A stretch of 64,000 nucleotides of DNA from positions 89,018 to 153,017 of the forward strand of contig JAJVDF010000281.1 in assembly GCA_022410635.1 (NCBI GenBank), read 5' to 3'. How positions within the stretch are numbered: position 1 is the stretch's first letter; the number at the start of each line of letters is the position of its first letter. Of this stretch, positions 1-11,099 are shown piece by piece. The stretch comes from Tretioscincus oriximinensis (lineage: Eukaryota > Chordata > Lepidosauria > Squamata > Gymnophthalmidae). The position numbers and the translations under genes are program-made. The notes below the pieces were generated by a model. The model was not told where the DNA came from, did no database searches, and worked only from the letters and a program-made list of their open reading frames with translations.

Positions 1-430
1 GCCTCTCTCCTGGCGATTTTCTGCCCTTCTTCCTTGGGCTGGAAAGAGGAAGTGACTGAGCTGGTTTGCTAGCTCCTCCCTCTGACTTCACCAGCAAGCT
101 CCTCCCCTCTCTGGGGCTTGTTTTTGCAGGAAAAAACCTGCTTTTTAAGCTTCTAAAATGGCCAAAACTCCAGGGCCTCTCTCCTGGCGATTTTCTGCCC
201 TTCTTCCTTGAGCTGCCATGAAGAAGGCCCTATCCTGGATTCCTACCCTCTTTGTCACTGAAAGAGGTGCTATAGTCAGGAGGGCCTCCACGGCAGATCT
301 AAAGGCATGGGCAGGTTGGTATGGGAGAAGGCATTCCTTTAGATATTTGGGACCCAAGTTATTTAGGGCCTCACAAGTTAAAGTTAATATTTTAAATTGG
401 ACTCGGTAACAGATTGGCAGCCAGTGCAAT
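1..430 (-). mobile_element. L2-like LINE 3' fragment with a 174-base direct repeat
   Basis: The minus-strand frame at 145-429 reads like the C-terminus of an L2/Rex-type LINE reverse transcriptase: HWLPICYRVQFKILTLT, then ALNNLGPKYL and LLPYQPAHAFRS. In these elements this is followed by a LWNSLP-type segment, which is lost here. Downstream on the minus strand the sequence at 175-219 is repeated almost exactly at 1-45, a tandem duplication with a period of 174 bases that runs off the window edge. It is a dead, truncated copy. Confidence 0.65.
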
Positions 431-1689
431 TGAGAATCTAGTCCTCTCTAAACTTATTCACAACTGCTTATTCAGAAGCAATGTTTCCATCTTGTATGAA
501 TTGAGTTCCAAGTTTCCACCAGATGTTCAATCCATCCACCAATGAAAACAACAACCAACAACAACAACAAAGAACTTTATTAGTGTATTGACTGAGGATG
601 AACATATAGTCTAGAATTTTTGCACAATTTTATCCTGAAGTTTCATGTGGTTGGTGGTAAGTAGCAGGCCCTCATAAAGTTTTGNGGTGACTTAAGCATA
701 AATACTACCATGCCACCATCTGCAAGGGATACCATGGTTCAAAGTCTCAAAAATGAGAATAAAATCCTTCTACATTTTTAATTCTGCATTGTTTTACTTG
801 TATCAATTGGATTGTTTCATTTTATCTATTTCTTTTGTGTATTGGATGCTTGTATAAGCAGAAAAGTTAAGTATAAAATAAATGAATGATGAAAAATCAA
901 TTCAGAGCTGTCAATAGTGTTGGCAGAGCCAGGGTGTGCTGTATATCTGAACTTACCTTTTAGCTCTTTCTAGTAATTCAGATGTAGGAATCTCATTTAA
1001 TGTTTCTTAGTTGCTTTCATGTCCTAAAAGTTTCTGTTCCTTCAGACTCCTGGAGGTGGCACCAGTACATTCTCAGAGCCAAATATAATAAAACTGAGCA
1101 AAGGGAGACTTATAGCCAATTAATCAGTATCTTTTGTTTAGACTCTTTATTCATTGTGTCCCATTAAAATATATGCTCAAAACAGTTTACAAAAAGTAGC
1201 TAAGAATAAAAGGAATTAAAACATAATGTAGAAAAGCCTGATTAAAATCAAGGATGAGAAAAACAGTTAATGAACACTCACTCTGCAAAAAAAAAAGGGT
1301 TAAAACCAATTGGGAGTCTTGAGCCTGCTTGAACACCACACAATGTTTGCAACTTCTAATGCTTGATGTTATTTTCAACCCAATATGGCTCAAAATACAC
1401 TAGGGCCACATCCCTGTGATTCCTACCAAGTTGGTAGCAATATCAGCTTCAATTCACCCCACTAAGTTACGTGTGTAAAGGTTCACTTGCTCTTAGCTTG
1501 CCGAGAATGTTTACAATTGTAGTAAGGCAAGTGCAGCAATGCCTTATGGGATTCATCATGGGACAAGATTGCTTGGCAATGTGTCGAAACAGCGTGGAAG
1601 CTTTAAAGTAGGTGGGGGCAGATAGCAAATGTATTTTAAAAGAAATAGCGAGGCAAAAAATATGTTGAGGAAGCTTCCTAAATTATGAT
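431..1689. other. Intergenic, AT-rich, no gene seen
   Basis: No conserved frame or RNA gene was found. About 1490-1570 resembles stretches at 21000-21080 and 60190-60300 (GAATG-TTACAATTGTAG followed by GCAAGTGCAGCAATGCC), so it is probably part of a dispersed DNA-transposon family. Confidence 0.45.
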
Positions 1690-1930
1690 GTATTGCCACT
1701 GAGAAAACTAAGTCTTGGGTTCCCATCCTCTTTGCTACTGAAAGAGTAGCTGTACAAACAGGAGGGCCTCTTCTGCAGATCTTAAGGCATGAGCAGGTTG
1801 GCATGGGGGGAAGTGTTTCTTTAGATATTTGGGGCCCAAGTTATTTAGGGCATTAAAATTACCATTGAATAACTTGAATTGGTCTCGATAGCAAATATTA
1901 GCCTAGATAGAGCAACCATAAGTTCAGACA
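1690..1930 (-). mobile_element. L2-like LINE C-terminal fragment
   Basis: It is homologous by eye to 205-420: both share CCCATCCTCTTTG, AGGAGGGCCTC and GATATTTGGG-CCCAAGTTATTTAGGGC. Translated on the minus strand it gives LGPKYL-K and CQPAHALRSAEEALL. It is a second copy of the same LINE family in the same orientation, with stop codons and a frameshift. Confidence 0.55.
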
Positions 1931-4159
1931 AAAGGCTTCAGTTGGACTCAACAGCATTTTGAGCCCAGATACAAAAATTATCTTTCCATTTTATGTTAGA
2001 ATAAATTACAAAAGAGTAAATTAAATGCAACTACAGTTTAAACCCAGAAAGACATAGTCTTGTGAAGCATTCAACAAGGCAGCACAAACTTAAATGGGCC
2101 AACATAGGATAAAACAATCTTCTCTAAGCACAATCTGTGCTTTTGCTGTGGAAAATGATAATATAAGAGTTGTAAATACCTCATAGTTTGCTATTTGGGT
2201 GAAAAACCTCTGTTAGCAGTTTCATAAAAACAGACACCTTTGCTCTTTAAAAACAAAGGAAGGATTTCTAGAGAACTTTTAAAGAAATTGTAGGAGCAAA
2301 TCCTTATGTTGACATAATCTGGGGACTGTTAACTTTGGTGTTAAAGAAAGATAGAGTCCCGAGATTACTTTGAAAGTATTCCTGCATCTTCAAAGTACTT
2401 GCCATATCTTAAATACTCCAATATTTTCCAGGCAATGCATTATTTCCAATAGAAAGCAAATATACTGTAATGATTTCAATAGACTGTTTCCACGGATTGA
2501 TGGACAGATAGCAAATGAATGGATGGATGGATGGAGATGATAAATGATAGATAAGCAGAGAGAGAAACTGGGAAGCAGATATTGTTGTTAGATGGGATGG
2601 AGCCGGTGCTGGAAATCGCACGAGAATATCCTATGTTTTATGTGAAGTATGAAAACTTGTACAGGCATGAACAAGAAGTTCACAATGCCCGTTTTTGTGG
2701 CATCATAGTGATGTCACTTTCAATCCTGCCCCAGAAATGACATTACAAACCCCTTGCCCTCACTTTGTGGGTAAAGAGAAGTCCATTTGTATGAGATGTT
2801 CGGGCTCTCAGGACTGGATGAAGCAAAGAACTTCAAGGGCAGAAGAACTTGCTCCTGATCTCTAGAAGTAGATTGTTTAATGTCTACATGGAGCACACCA
2901 CACTCTCACTCTCTTTGTCACTTCATATATCCCTCATTTCAAAGAGATGCCTTCTGGTTAGTGTTTAAATCCTGCCTTCTTCCTGAGAGCTCCTGCCATC
3001 CTCGTCCCGCAATACCTAGGGGATTCAGCAGAAGGGCAGTAGGACAAGCCCAAGACCAGCAAATCACTTGGACTGTGCAGATGGTGAGGTCTGGGGAAGG
3101 AGCCTTGGGGACCTTCTGTCTCCTAGCGAACCCAGAGGCATCTCCAATGATCAGCCATCTCAATGCCAACAGAGTTCACTGCTATCTCCTGGTATTCCTA
3201 CTTCACATTTTTGACAGCAGTTTGAATTTCCCATGCTGGAGCAGCAGCAGGAAAATTAAACTGCTGACAAAAGCCAACAGTAATGGCAGGAGAGTGCAGC
3301 CATAGCTGTTGACACCAGGGTGGCCAATCCTTGGGTTTAATGGAGCCAGAAAGACCATGTAACATCAGCTACCCCTCCAGGCAAAATGGGTCAGATCAGA
3401 CAGCAAATGCTGTCCAGTGAGCAAACAGGGTAGACTGAAAGGATTAATCATTGAACACAGACACCCCTTTGAGGATTCCTCCTTGCTGGCCACTTGCAGG
3501 GGAAGGTTTACACTCCTATCCTGTCTCCTCCTAGCCCCAAAACATGCCCCAATTTGCCACAGAGACACCACACGATACCTAAAATGATTTACTGAGACCT
3601 GTGTAAACAAGGCTTTATACTGTATTTCCTCACTTGCTACCCACACAAGTGAATGCAGGTATGAGAGAATACTTTTGACAATCTAATATACTTTTAACAC
3701 ATAATAAAGTAAAGAGTCATGCATGGGCCATGCCAGAGGAGAATAGCCCATATCACTTTTTGCCTAGTGCAGCTTTTTCTGGTAAGTCACACTGAATGAC
3801 ATAATCTCTCCCGAATTAGCCAAAGTACATGACAACATAGACTGATGAAGCAGTGATATAAGTGACAACAGCATCCCAGAAGTTCCAATTGTTTCCAAGA
3901 CAGTTTCCATGGCAACCATGCCTTTCAGTCCAACTGAGTCAAAGCAAATGAGTTCTCAATATCCATTTTGAGAAGGCTCTCTGTTTACTGTTTACAGAAA
4001 TTTTAAGCCTATAACCTTGAAACAGTTATCTACAGTTTTTCAGTCCCTTAGGTAATTAAGAAACCTATCCCAGTCCCAGGTAGCTATTTAAATAAAATCT
4101 GGACAAAGTTTGTGAAGTAGTGAAAAAGGAACAAGTTGTGTATGGTAATGCAATGGGCT
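1931..4159. other. Intergenic, no gene seen
   Basis: A short imperfect (GGAT)n lies at about 2515-2535. The 141-codon frame at 2880-3305 has no domain signature and no partner exon, and its antisense frame is also open, so I do not call it. The GATGTCAC/CCAGAAATGAC pattern at 2710-2745 resembles part of 7670-7720 and may be a repeat. Confidence 0.4.
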
Positions 4160-4249
4160 CTAGCCCCTCCCCCTTTCTCCCATCCTTGCCTCCATCTACT
4201 CGCTCACCCCCTCCCATCCCTCTTTCACATCCAGCTTCTTTCTTTCCTC

Positions 4250-4287
<38 letters not shown>

Positions 4288-4521
4288 GTCTTCCCGCCTC
4301 CTTTTCCTCCTTTCTTCTGTCTTTCCTTCTTTCCTCCTATCTTTCCTCTTTTGTTTCTTCACCCTTTCCTTATATTCTCCTTCCTTCTTCCTTTCATTCT
4401 TTTCCCCTTATCTTCCTCCCTTATCCATCCTCCCTCCCTTTTTTCTTTTTTTCTTTCTGTCTGTTTTCTTCCTTCCCTTCTCTTTTTCCTCCTTCTGCCC
4501 CCATCCTTATCTTCCTTCTTC
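4160..4521 (+). repeat. Polypyrimidine tract with (TTCT)n core
   Basis: About 360 bases are almost entirely C and T, with a pure TTCT run at about 4250-4285 and degenerate CTTCC/CCTTT arrays on both sides. Mirror-like pyrimidine tracts of this kind can form triplex DNA. The long low-complexity frames here are translations of the tract. Confidence 0.9.
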
Positions 4522-4679
4522 ACTGGAGGCTGCCAAATTTCTGAGATGTCGTTGGTCATTATACCTCAGAATGATTGACTCTGTGATTACAGGTTTTATT
4601 ATAGGGTACAGATTTTCCTGCAGGAAAATGATATATTAAAGAATGCTAATCAGCCAATTCTTAATTACCAAGCAATCAT

Positions 4680-4955
4680 TTTTATACCACCAACTTCCAG
4701 TACAAAGCTATTCCAGTCTATAAGTCTCCCACTTGAGGTGCATCAATCAGCATCACTGTATTCTTTTAAAAAACCTNTGAAGACGCACCTCTTTCACCTG
4801 GCCTTTAGCTGAAGAAATGTTATTTCTCTCCCCACTTCTAGATTTTGTTTTATACTGTTTTTAATGTTAATTTTGTATTGTTGTTTTTATTGTTGGCTGC
4901 CCTGAGACCTTCAGGTATGGGGCGGGGTGTAAATGCAAATAAATAAATAAATAAT
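4680..4955 (+). mobile_element. L2-like LINE 3' end with (AAAT)n tail
   Basis: A LINE C-terminal segment (AAACCTNTGAAGACGCACCT, reading KPxKTHLFHL) is followed by a 3' UTR ending GGCTGCCCTGAGACCTTC and a tail of AAATAAATAAATAAATAA. The same 3' end recurs at 39190-39390 on the + strand, and in reverse at 24000-24060, 29285-29345 and 41290-41390. Confidence 0.7.
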
Positions 4956-4959
4956 TGGC

Positions 4960-5570
4960 TTCTGAGGGTCACGTTACATTTTATTCTAAAGCATGTAATC
5001 ACATTTCTACAGTTGCACCAATGATAACTTATCTTGCTATCATTAAAATATTATTTTTGGCAAAGTTTAAGAAACCTGTTTGCCAGCTCTGAATTACTTC
5101 TATCAGTATGTCTCCCCATATAAGCACCTGGCAACGCTTCAAGGACTTTTACTCCTCAGCATTTGGCCTCTTTATTAGATCAGAGACTCTCTTTTTGGAC
5201 TTCTCTAATCACCTGTCTACTTTATAGACTTGTCTGTGCTGCCTACATTTTTTCTTATTAGTCTCTAAGGTGCGACGGGACCCCCTTGTTAGATATTCTG
5301 TTTGTTGGAGCACAATCAAAAATTACAATGTGCGTTTTATCACTTCATTGTCAGTTTATGTGTATGTAGAGCTGTGTCGAAAGAAGCGGTTTTGAGAACT
5401 GCGAAGTGAATTCAATTCCGTATGCTGTTTTCTTCCGTTTCCAGCTCTGTTTCACCGCCGGCAAAAGACTGCTGGAGTTAATGGCCACATTGGTTGGGTA
5501 ACCTGTTTTTGGATGCACTTCTTCCAGCACTCTGCTCTGCCATTTAAAAAAAAATGTGCCTGAATTTTTG
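4960..5570. other. Intergenic with MITE-like fragment
   Basis: About 5190-5300 (TTAGTCTCTAAGGTGC then CCTTGTTAGATATTC) belongs to the 'tagtctcaaagtgctgctagctcctttg' repeat family that also occurs at 16290-16330, 28345-28385, 37020-37060 and 48665-48800. The rest shows nothing I can name. Confidence 0.4.
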
Positions 5571-5574
5571 CGTA

Positions 5575-5925
5575 CATCCATAATGACAAAACATTGGCCT
5601 GTGGAATTTACTTCCTGAAGAGGTAGTGGCAGCTAACAGCTTGGATAGTTTCAAGACAGGACTAGACAGGTTTATGGACACTAAAAGTATAAATGGATAC
5701 TAGGATGGATGTCTGGATGTTGCCTCTGGGATGGAGCAACAGGCAGGACTCCTGAGATACCATTTGCAGGGAGTCATGAACAGGAGCATATTTTGCTTTC
5801 CTCTGTTCGGACTGCCCAGGTGCATCTGGTGGGCCTCTGTGTGACACAGAATGCTGGACTTGATGGGCTGTGGCCTGATCCAGTATGGCCCTTCTTATGT
5901 TCTTATGTTCTTATGTTCAGATGTA
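5575..5925 (+). mobile_element. CR1 LINE 3' end
   Basis: The sequence reads through the end of a CR1-type reverse transcriptase (GLWNLLPEEVVAANSLDSFK, then LDRFMD), continues through the reptilian CR1 3' UTR (TGGACTTGATGGGCTGTGGCC, GATCCAGTATGGCC) and ends in copies of the 8-base unit TTCTTATG at 5893-5917. Short 8-base tails are characteristic of CR1. It is a 5'-truncated copy. Confidence 0.8.
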
Positions 5926-6771
5926 CAAATGTTCAGTTCTGCACAAAACTAGAACCCCCTCCCCAAAAAAACTCTTTTAAAAACCACAGTTGCTTCCTTG
6001 GAGGTTAGAACATAATGGGCAAACACTCTATGGGCAAACTGTAGCCAGAATACAGTTAGCCCAAATTGGGAAAAACTGTATTTGCATTGCTTTTAAGGGG
6101 AAACCCCATTCCTGCAACATGCGGCTTTGTGAATGATGCATCACAAAAGTGCTCCCCCTGTGGATTATAGNGGAACTGCATACGCACAGCTTTCGCTCCC
6201 ATTTTTTCCCCTAGTGGGAACACAACCTCGGAATTCTGCTCTATAGCCCCTGAAAAGATTAAGTCCAAGACTTATTTTTTCCACAAGATTTATAATATGA
6301 CATCCTATGCTTGAACTCTGTTCAAATGTTAGATTGCAGCAGGACCCCGCAGAGAATACAAAAATGGATGCAGTGTATGTACAGGTTCAGACATGGTGAG
6401 CTTCTGGGATTGTTCAGAGTTCCGTTTGCACAGGTACTGTTTTATCTGGCATGTTTCTGCAGGAAACCAATAGTGCACTTGGTTTTTGTACTTTGTATGG
6501 GTCACGTGGAATGTACCTGCAGGCTGAATGGCCTCTTAGTGGACAAACCTGCTTGGAGACTTTTTCACTGCTCTATTTTTCAATGACAGGAGCAGCGGTT
6601 GTTGCTCATGTATCTGGTGACTGAAGGTGCTTTTGAACTCTTGTACTGTAATCAGCCCTCAAAGACTAAGGTAAATAGAAGAGTTTGTGCAAACAATGTC
6701 TAGATTTGGACATTAAAGAGAAGACGCTTGACTAGACAAAATAAAATATGTTTGAATTCTGGAGTGTATCC

Positions 6772-6980
6772 AAGAAGAAGAAGGAGAAGGAGAAGGAGAA
6801 GGAGAAGGAGAAGGAGAAGGAGAAGGAGAAGGAGAAGGAGAAGGAGAAGGAGAAGAAGAAGAAGAAGAAGAAGAAGAAGAAGAAGAAGAAGAAGAAGAAG
6901 AAGAAGAAGAAGAAGAAGAAGAAGAAGAAGAAGAAGAAGAAGAAGAAGAAGAAGAAGAAGAAGAAGGAAGGAAGGAAGAA
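6772..6980 (+). repeat. 210-base purine tract: (GAAGGA)n then (GAA)n
   Basis: A GAGAAG array (about 6778-6853) runs into an uninterrupted GAA array (about 6854-6965) and ends with GGAAG units. It directly abuts the tail end of a minus-strand SINE, whose 3' tail is (TTC)n, so it is best explained as an expanded SINE tail. The Arg-rich and Lys/Glu-rich frames across it are artefacts. Confidence 0.95.
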
Positions 6981-7245
6981 GAACTGGGTTTTTACACCCC
7001 TATTTTCTCACCCAAAAGGATTAAAAGTGACCTATAAGCTAGTTTTTGCCCAAAGGCCTACATTCTAAGTTCCCTATCACATTGTGACGGTACCTATTCA
7101 TCTACGTGTGAATGCTTACTTTCAAATAGCTAGGTTGGCTGAAGCTAAGGTTAGTAGAGGGTGCTCATGGTAGACGCAAGAGCCTCGACCAATCAACCTC
7201 TCTGTCGAAAAGACTGTTCTTCATCTCTGCGCCACCGTGCCACTT
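6981..7245 (-). mobile_element. tRNA-derived SINE with GAA/TTC tail
   Basis: Reverse-complement copy of the SINE family seen at 30843-31127. Shared blocks include GAACTGGGTTTTTA, TTTTCTCACC, AAAGG-TTAAA-TGACCTATAAGC, AGGCCTACATTCTA and TAGCTAGGTTGGCT. The tRNA-like head falls at the right end (GCGCCACCGTGCCAC). Confidence 0.75.
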
Positions 7246-8394
7246 TTAATGGGTTGATATCTTAAGTCCATTCTCCAGATGTGGGGAACAATTGCCTAGT
7301 TGCATGTGAAGGTGATGAATCATGTCAAGTACAGTGACTGTCAAGTAATTGATCCTTCCAAGTGGAAGCAAATGCTAGTGGGAAAGGTGTGAAGTGAGTA
7401 AGAGTGTTTCAATCAAATATATGCAGAGTGGTGGAGAGAACAATAGTACAGTACAAGAATACCCTCAGAAGGCTGAAGTGCTAACTGGTATTATTATATG
7501 GTTAGTATAGGGAGGGGCACTGCTGGGAGGCATACAGTTTTCTCATATGCTGTATGATAATTTCCCATCTTGTATGAGATAAACGGGATGCCCGCATACC
7601 TCGCATCAGGATTTTCTCACTTCCACCCCCTGCTTCTGGAAAGGGAACCCAGGGCCAAAGTAACATCATTCGTGATGTCGTTTCTGGGGTGGGACTTGAA
7701 GTGATGTCACTGGTCTTGACGTGCACGCAACTGGCGGAAATCGCGTACAATTACATGATTTCTGGAGTTCAAGCTTCCCAGCACAGGGGCAGGATTTGGG
7801 TGGGGATGGAGGTGGGGTGTCATTTGACTAGGAGTGGCAGCTGAGTATCCCAGGTTTTCCAAATTGAAACAAGGAAACCCTATTTATTACTGTAGCCTTC
7901 CACCCTGTGCTATTTTCCCAGTTCTATTTTAAACTTAGTTGAGCAGAAGAAAAGGGTCAAATATTCTACACAGCAACCTGTTGTAAAGCATGACGTTAGG
8001 ACACTCCCTTCTCAGAGTAGACTGCTTAGAGAAACTTGGCNGGTCCTAGCAGAGTCACAAGGGCTCAAGTTTCCCTTCCGTTCAGAGATGCACAGTTCCT
8101 GCTAATACTTGTGCATTCTTCTCTAGTGGTCTGTTTGTACCAGTGTTACCAAAAGACAAGCGATAGCAGCCTCATTCCTTAGGATCAAGTTGCCACCAAA
8201 TCCATGTACAGTGGAACAGGGTGGTGCTAATTAAAGCTCAGTAAGGTGGGCAAAGAGTAACAGACAACAACTGACTGAACCTCTTTTGCTCTTCTTTTCC
8301 TGGAGGCATCCCACAGCTAAAAGAAAAATTATTTTTACACTCCAGGAGCAAAAGAGCTTGGGAAACAAACACACGAGCTGCTTTCTTCTGTGTT
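7246..8394. other. Intergenic, possible MITE at 7500-7860, no gene
   Basis: The segment 7500-7860 has the composition of a short reptilian repeat (GATGTCGTTTCTGGGGTGGGAC, AGTGATGTCACTGG), but I cannot define its ends. No coding signature is visible. Confidence 0.35.
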
Positions 8395-8745
8395 TTACTG
8401 TTACTTCGGATGAAAGCAATTGCTATTCCATCCAACGTACCTCTGATATTCCGGATTGCTGCCTGTAAAGTCCACAACAGAACTGTAGTACTGTCACATA
8501 AACATTCAAGAACATCTCACTCTCATGTGGCACCCAGCCTCCTCTGCGAGCGATTTTTCCCTCCCCTGCATGGAATCTCGCTTACCTTCTTGCTGTGTTT
8601 GCAAAATCCCACAACCACTCAGCGCTCAAAGGCAAGATAGTGGTTTTAGTGCAGTGCTTCAGAATAATTTTAGGAAAAATGAGCTATAACAAAACCTGAG
8701 CAATGTGACTTTTTAGCGAATGGATTGCTGAAAATGCATGACCAC
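8395..8745 (+). repeat. Unclassified dispersed repeat, copy 1
   Basis: It matches 20660-20985 in blocks: ATTGCTGCCTGTAA, TGTCACATAAACATT, CACTCTCATGTGGC, AGCCTCCTCTG-GAG-GATTT, ATAGTGGTTTTA and TTTTTAG-GAATGGATTGCTGAA. The two copies are in the same orientation about 12.3 kb apart and diverged. There is no recognisable protein, so a non-autonomous DNA transposon is the likeliest origin. Confidence 0.6.
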
Positions 8746-10780
8746 ATGTGACGGATTCGCCTTAATGTCACTATCATAGAGGTAGAAACTTGTCATGTAG
8801 ATGCAGCCTTTTCCCCTCACATTCTGACAGAAGTTTCGTTCACCCAGTTTCTATTCAGACTTGTTGAACTGCTTGATGTATTTTATGGGTTGTTTTCTTT
8901 GCATTATATGTTTTAGTACCCAGGAGCTTCCTCTGAGACCTCAACCTACAGGTAGCTGTAAAAAAAAACAAAATAAATAACAGTAACCCAGCATGATATC
9001 ATACTAGCATTGTGTCTTTTTGTGTAGAATAAAATGAAACAGATCTGTAAGTGTGGTATTTTCTGTTTCATTTAATTTTTAGTTCAAAACATTTTTATTT
9101 ACATTTTTATACACATACCATTATACATATTCATATTCAAAATGTTTGAAACAACTCCCCCTCCTTTTTATACATATCCCCCTCCCCTCAATGCATAATA
9201 TATTTCATTTTTTTGGCAGAAAGGGTTTACATATGGGGAATCAATTATACGGTAATTTTTGTTTCATAGTTTCACTCCCTAGCCTGCTTTCTAAGTAATT
9301 CTTCACCATTAACCATTTTTGTTTACAGTCTCTTAACCTCTCTATATTTTCTGGATTATTTATTCTGCAATTGGAAATTTCAGTAGTAATCACATTGATT
9401 ATATAGTCTTACATCTTCTGCATTGTCCATACTGTACAATCTTCCCACCCACATACAAGAACCGTTTTGAGCACGCGCTATTGTATTATCTACTATTTCG
9501 CTTACATCTACTGGCTAAATAGTATCCAAGTCTCCATGCAATATTGCCATTTTGTTTGTTATATTTATTTGCAACATAAAAAATTATGTATTTCCCTTTC
9601 CACCTTATTCCAAAATTCCTGTACATTTTGGCATTCCCATACTATATGTATAAATGTACCTCTTTGCTGACAATCTTGCTAACACATTCCATTAATATTA
9701 GGAAAGGGTTTTCTGTTTTCATCTCTATTCTAAATAGATTTCAAAACTTTTAAGACACATTTCTATTTATTTGCTCTTGTGAATAAGACACCGATGCTGA
9801 AATACATAGAAGCACGTCATCCACCAACTGCCAAAGAAACAACTGGGAAAGCCAGGCCATATTTAGTCATGTGCAACATGTGCAACTACACATGTGGCAA
9901 AATTTGGGGGGCAGCAAAATATAGCTAGTAGTAAAAAGATATTAATATTTTTTAGTTGTTTTTATTATTATAAAACCTGAAGTAAATTATTGTTGGTAGT
10001 TTATAACTGAAGAATTGCTTGCAAGGGGGACGAGGATACACAAAGGTTACAAGAAAATAGGTTTTATATTTATCTGTGATCACTTTGTTTGTTTTGTGGT
10101 GATAGTCAAATGGTTTTCTTTTTTTGATACATTAAAGCATCTCTTGTTTTTGTCTTGATGGCCAAAGCCAGACAACTTTCCCTTCTTCCAAGTTGGTTTA
10201 AATATTAATTGCTGGATTTACTCCCTAATCTTCAGACCTTCTTGCACAGAAGCAACACACTTGTTTTCAATTACATTACACTATGGCAACCCTTCTGTCA
10301 TGCCTTAATCTACTTACCAAAGCTGATTAGTTACATTACATTTCGCTGCAAAGCTTGTGCCCCCCCCCTTACTTTTCCATCAATGGGCACGATACAGCAG
10401 TTTTCCTTTGATCAGACCCTGTAGCGCTGAGTCTTGCCGTACAAGATCAGACATCCAGAGTGCATAGTCCAAAGTGTGTCAAAACTATGGACCTATCACA
10501 GACAACCAATCTCTTCCAGGTGACTTTATTACAGCATTTCCGATTTAAAACCATATTGTATCACATGTAATATAGAACTAAGTACTACTAAATTTAAGCT
10601 ATTAAGATTTTGACATGTTCTACTGCCTACAGATTTGAAAAAGTCAAATACAATAGAAGGAAAAGGTATATGGTCAGACAGGGCTTTTTTTTTCAATTTC
10701 CACTTTTAGAAAATGCATCACTTCGGCAGATGCACAAAAACAGGAATTCAAACAATGAAATAAACAATCTTACTATTCAG
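8746..10780. other. Intergenic, AT-rich, possible L1-like 3' UTR on the minus strand
   Basis: No gene seen. The stretch 9070-9760 begins TTTAATTTTTAGTTCAAAACATTTTTATTTACA and is very T-rich, and its composition resembles 19255-19600. Both could be minus-strand 3' ends of L1-like LINEs, but I see no reverse transcriptase motif. The end of a LINE-type 3' UTR (CTGAGACCTCAACCTACAGG then AAATAAATAA) lies near 8930-8980. Confidence 0.3.
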
Positions 10781-10840
10781 CCAGTAGCAGAGCCAGGCTC
10801 CTAGGGGTCCCAGGTCAGAAGACTGAAGCCCCCCCTCCCT

Positions 10841-11038
10841 CCCACTTGGCTTCCTACCTTATGTTTAAAGTCTTCAGCAACACGCGGCAAGTCTTCCAGC
10901 TGATTATACCTCGCGTGCTACCAGCAGTTCCAGATGATCACAGATACTGCCTTTTGGCAAGCACACAGCATAATCAGTTAGCAGACTCGCCACGTGTCAC
11001 TGAAGACTTAATAACATAAGGTAGGAATCCTGACTGGT
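10841..11038. mobile_element. Foldback element with arms of about 70 bases
   Basis: The left arm (10841-10910, containing TTCCTACCTTATGTT, AAGTCTTCAG and CTGATTAT) is the inverse of the right arm (10968-11038, containing ATAATCAG, CTGAAGACTT and AACATAAGGTAGGAA) with scattered mismatches. The 57-base centre is unique. Flanks carry further repeat-like sequence (GAGCCAGGCTCCTAGGGG; CCAGGGGCCCGGGGCAG). This structure fits a MITE. Confidence 0.75.
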
Positions 11039-11099
11039 GGAAGGGCCCAGCATCGCCGGGGGCCTTCTAATGGTCAGACTTCCAGGGGCCCGGGGCAGT

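Noticed and set aside
2880..3305. 141-codon frame
   Set aside because: No motif, no neighbouring exon, and the antisense strand is also open; probably chance.
4120..4639. Ser/Phe/Pro-rich open frames of 152 and 167 codons
   Set aside because: They translate the polypyrimidine tract; three frames are open at once for compositional reasons.
6728..7068. Arg-rich and Lys/Glu-rich open frames
   Set aside because: They are translations of the GAA/GGA microsatellite in two frames, with no gene context.
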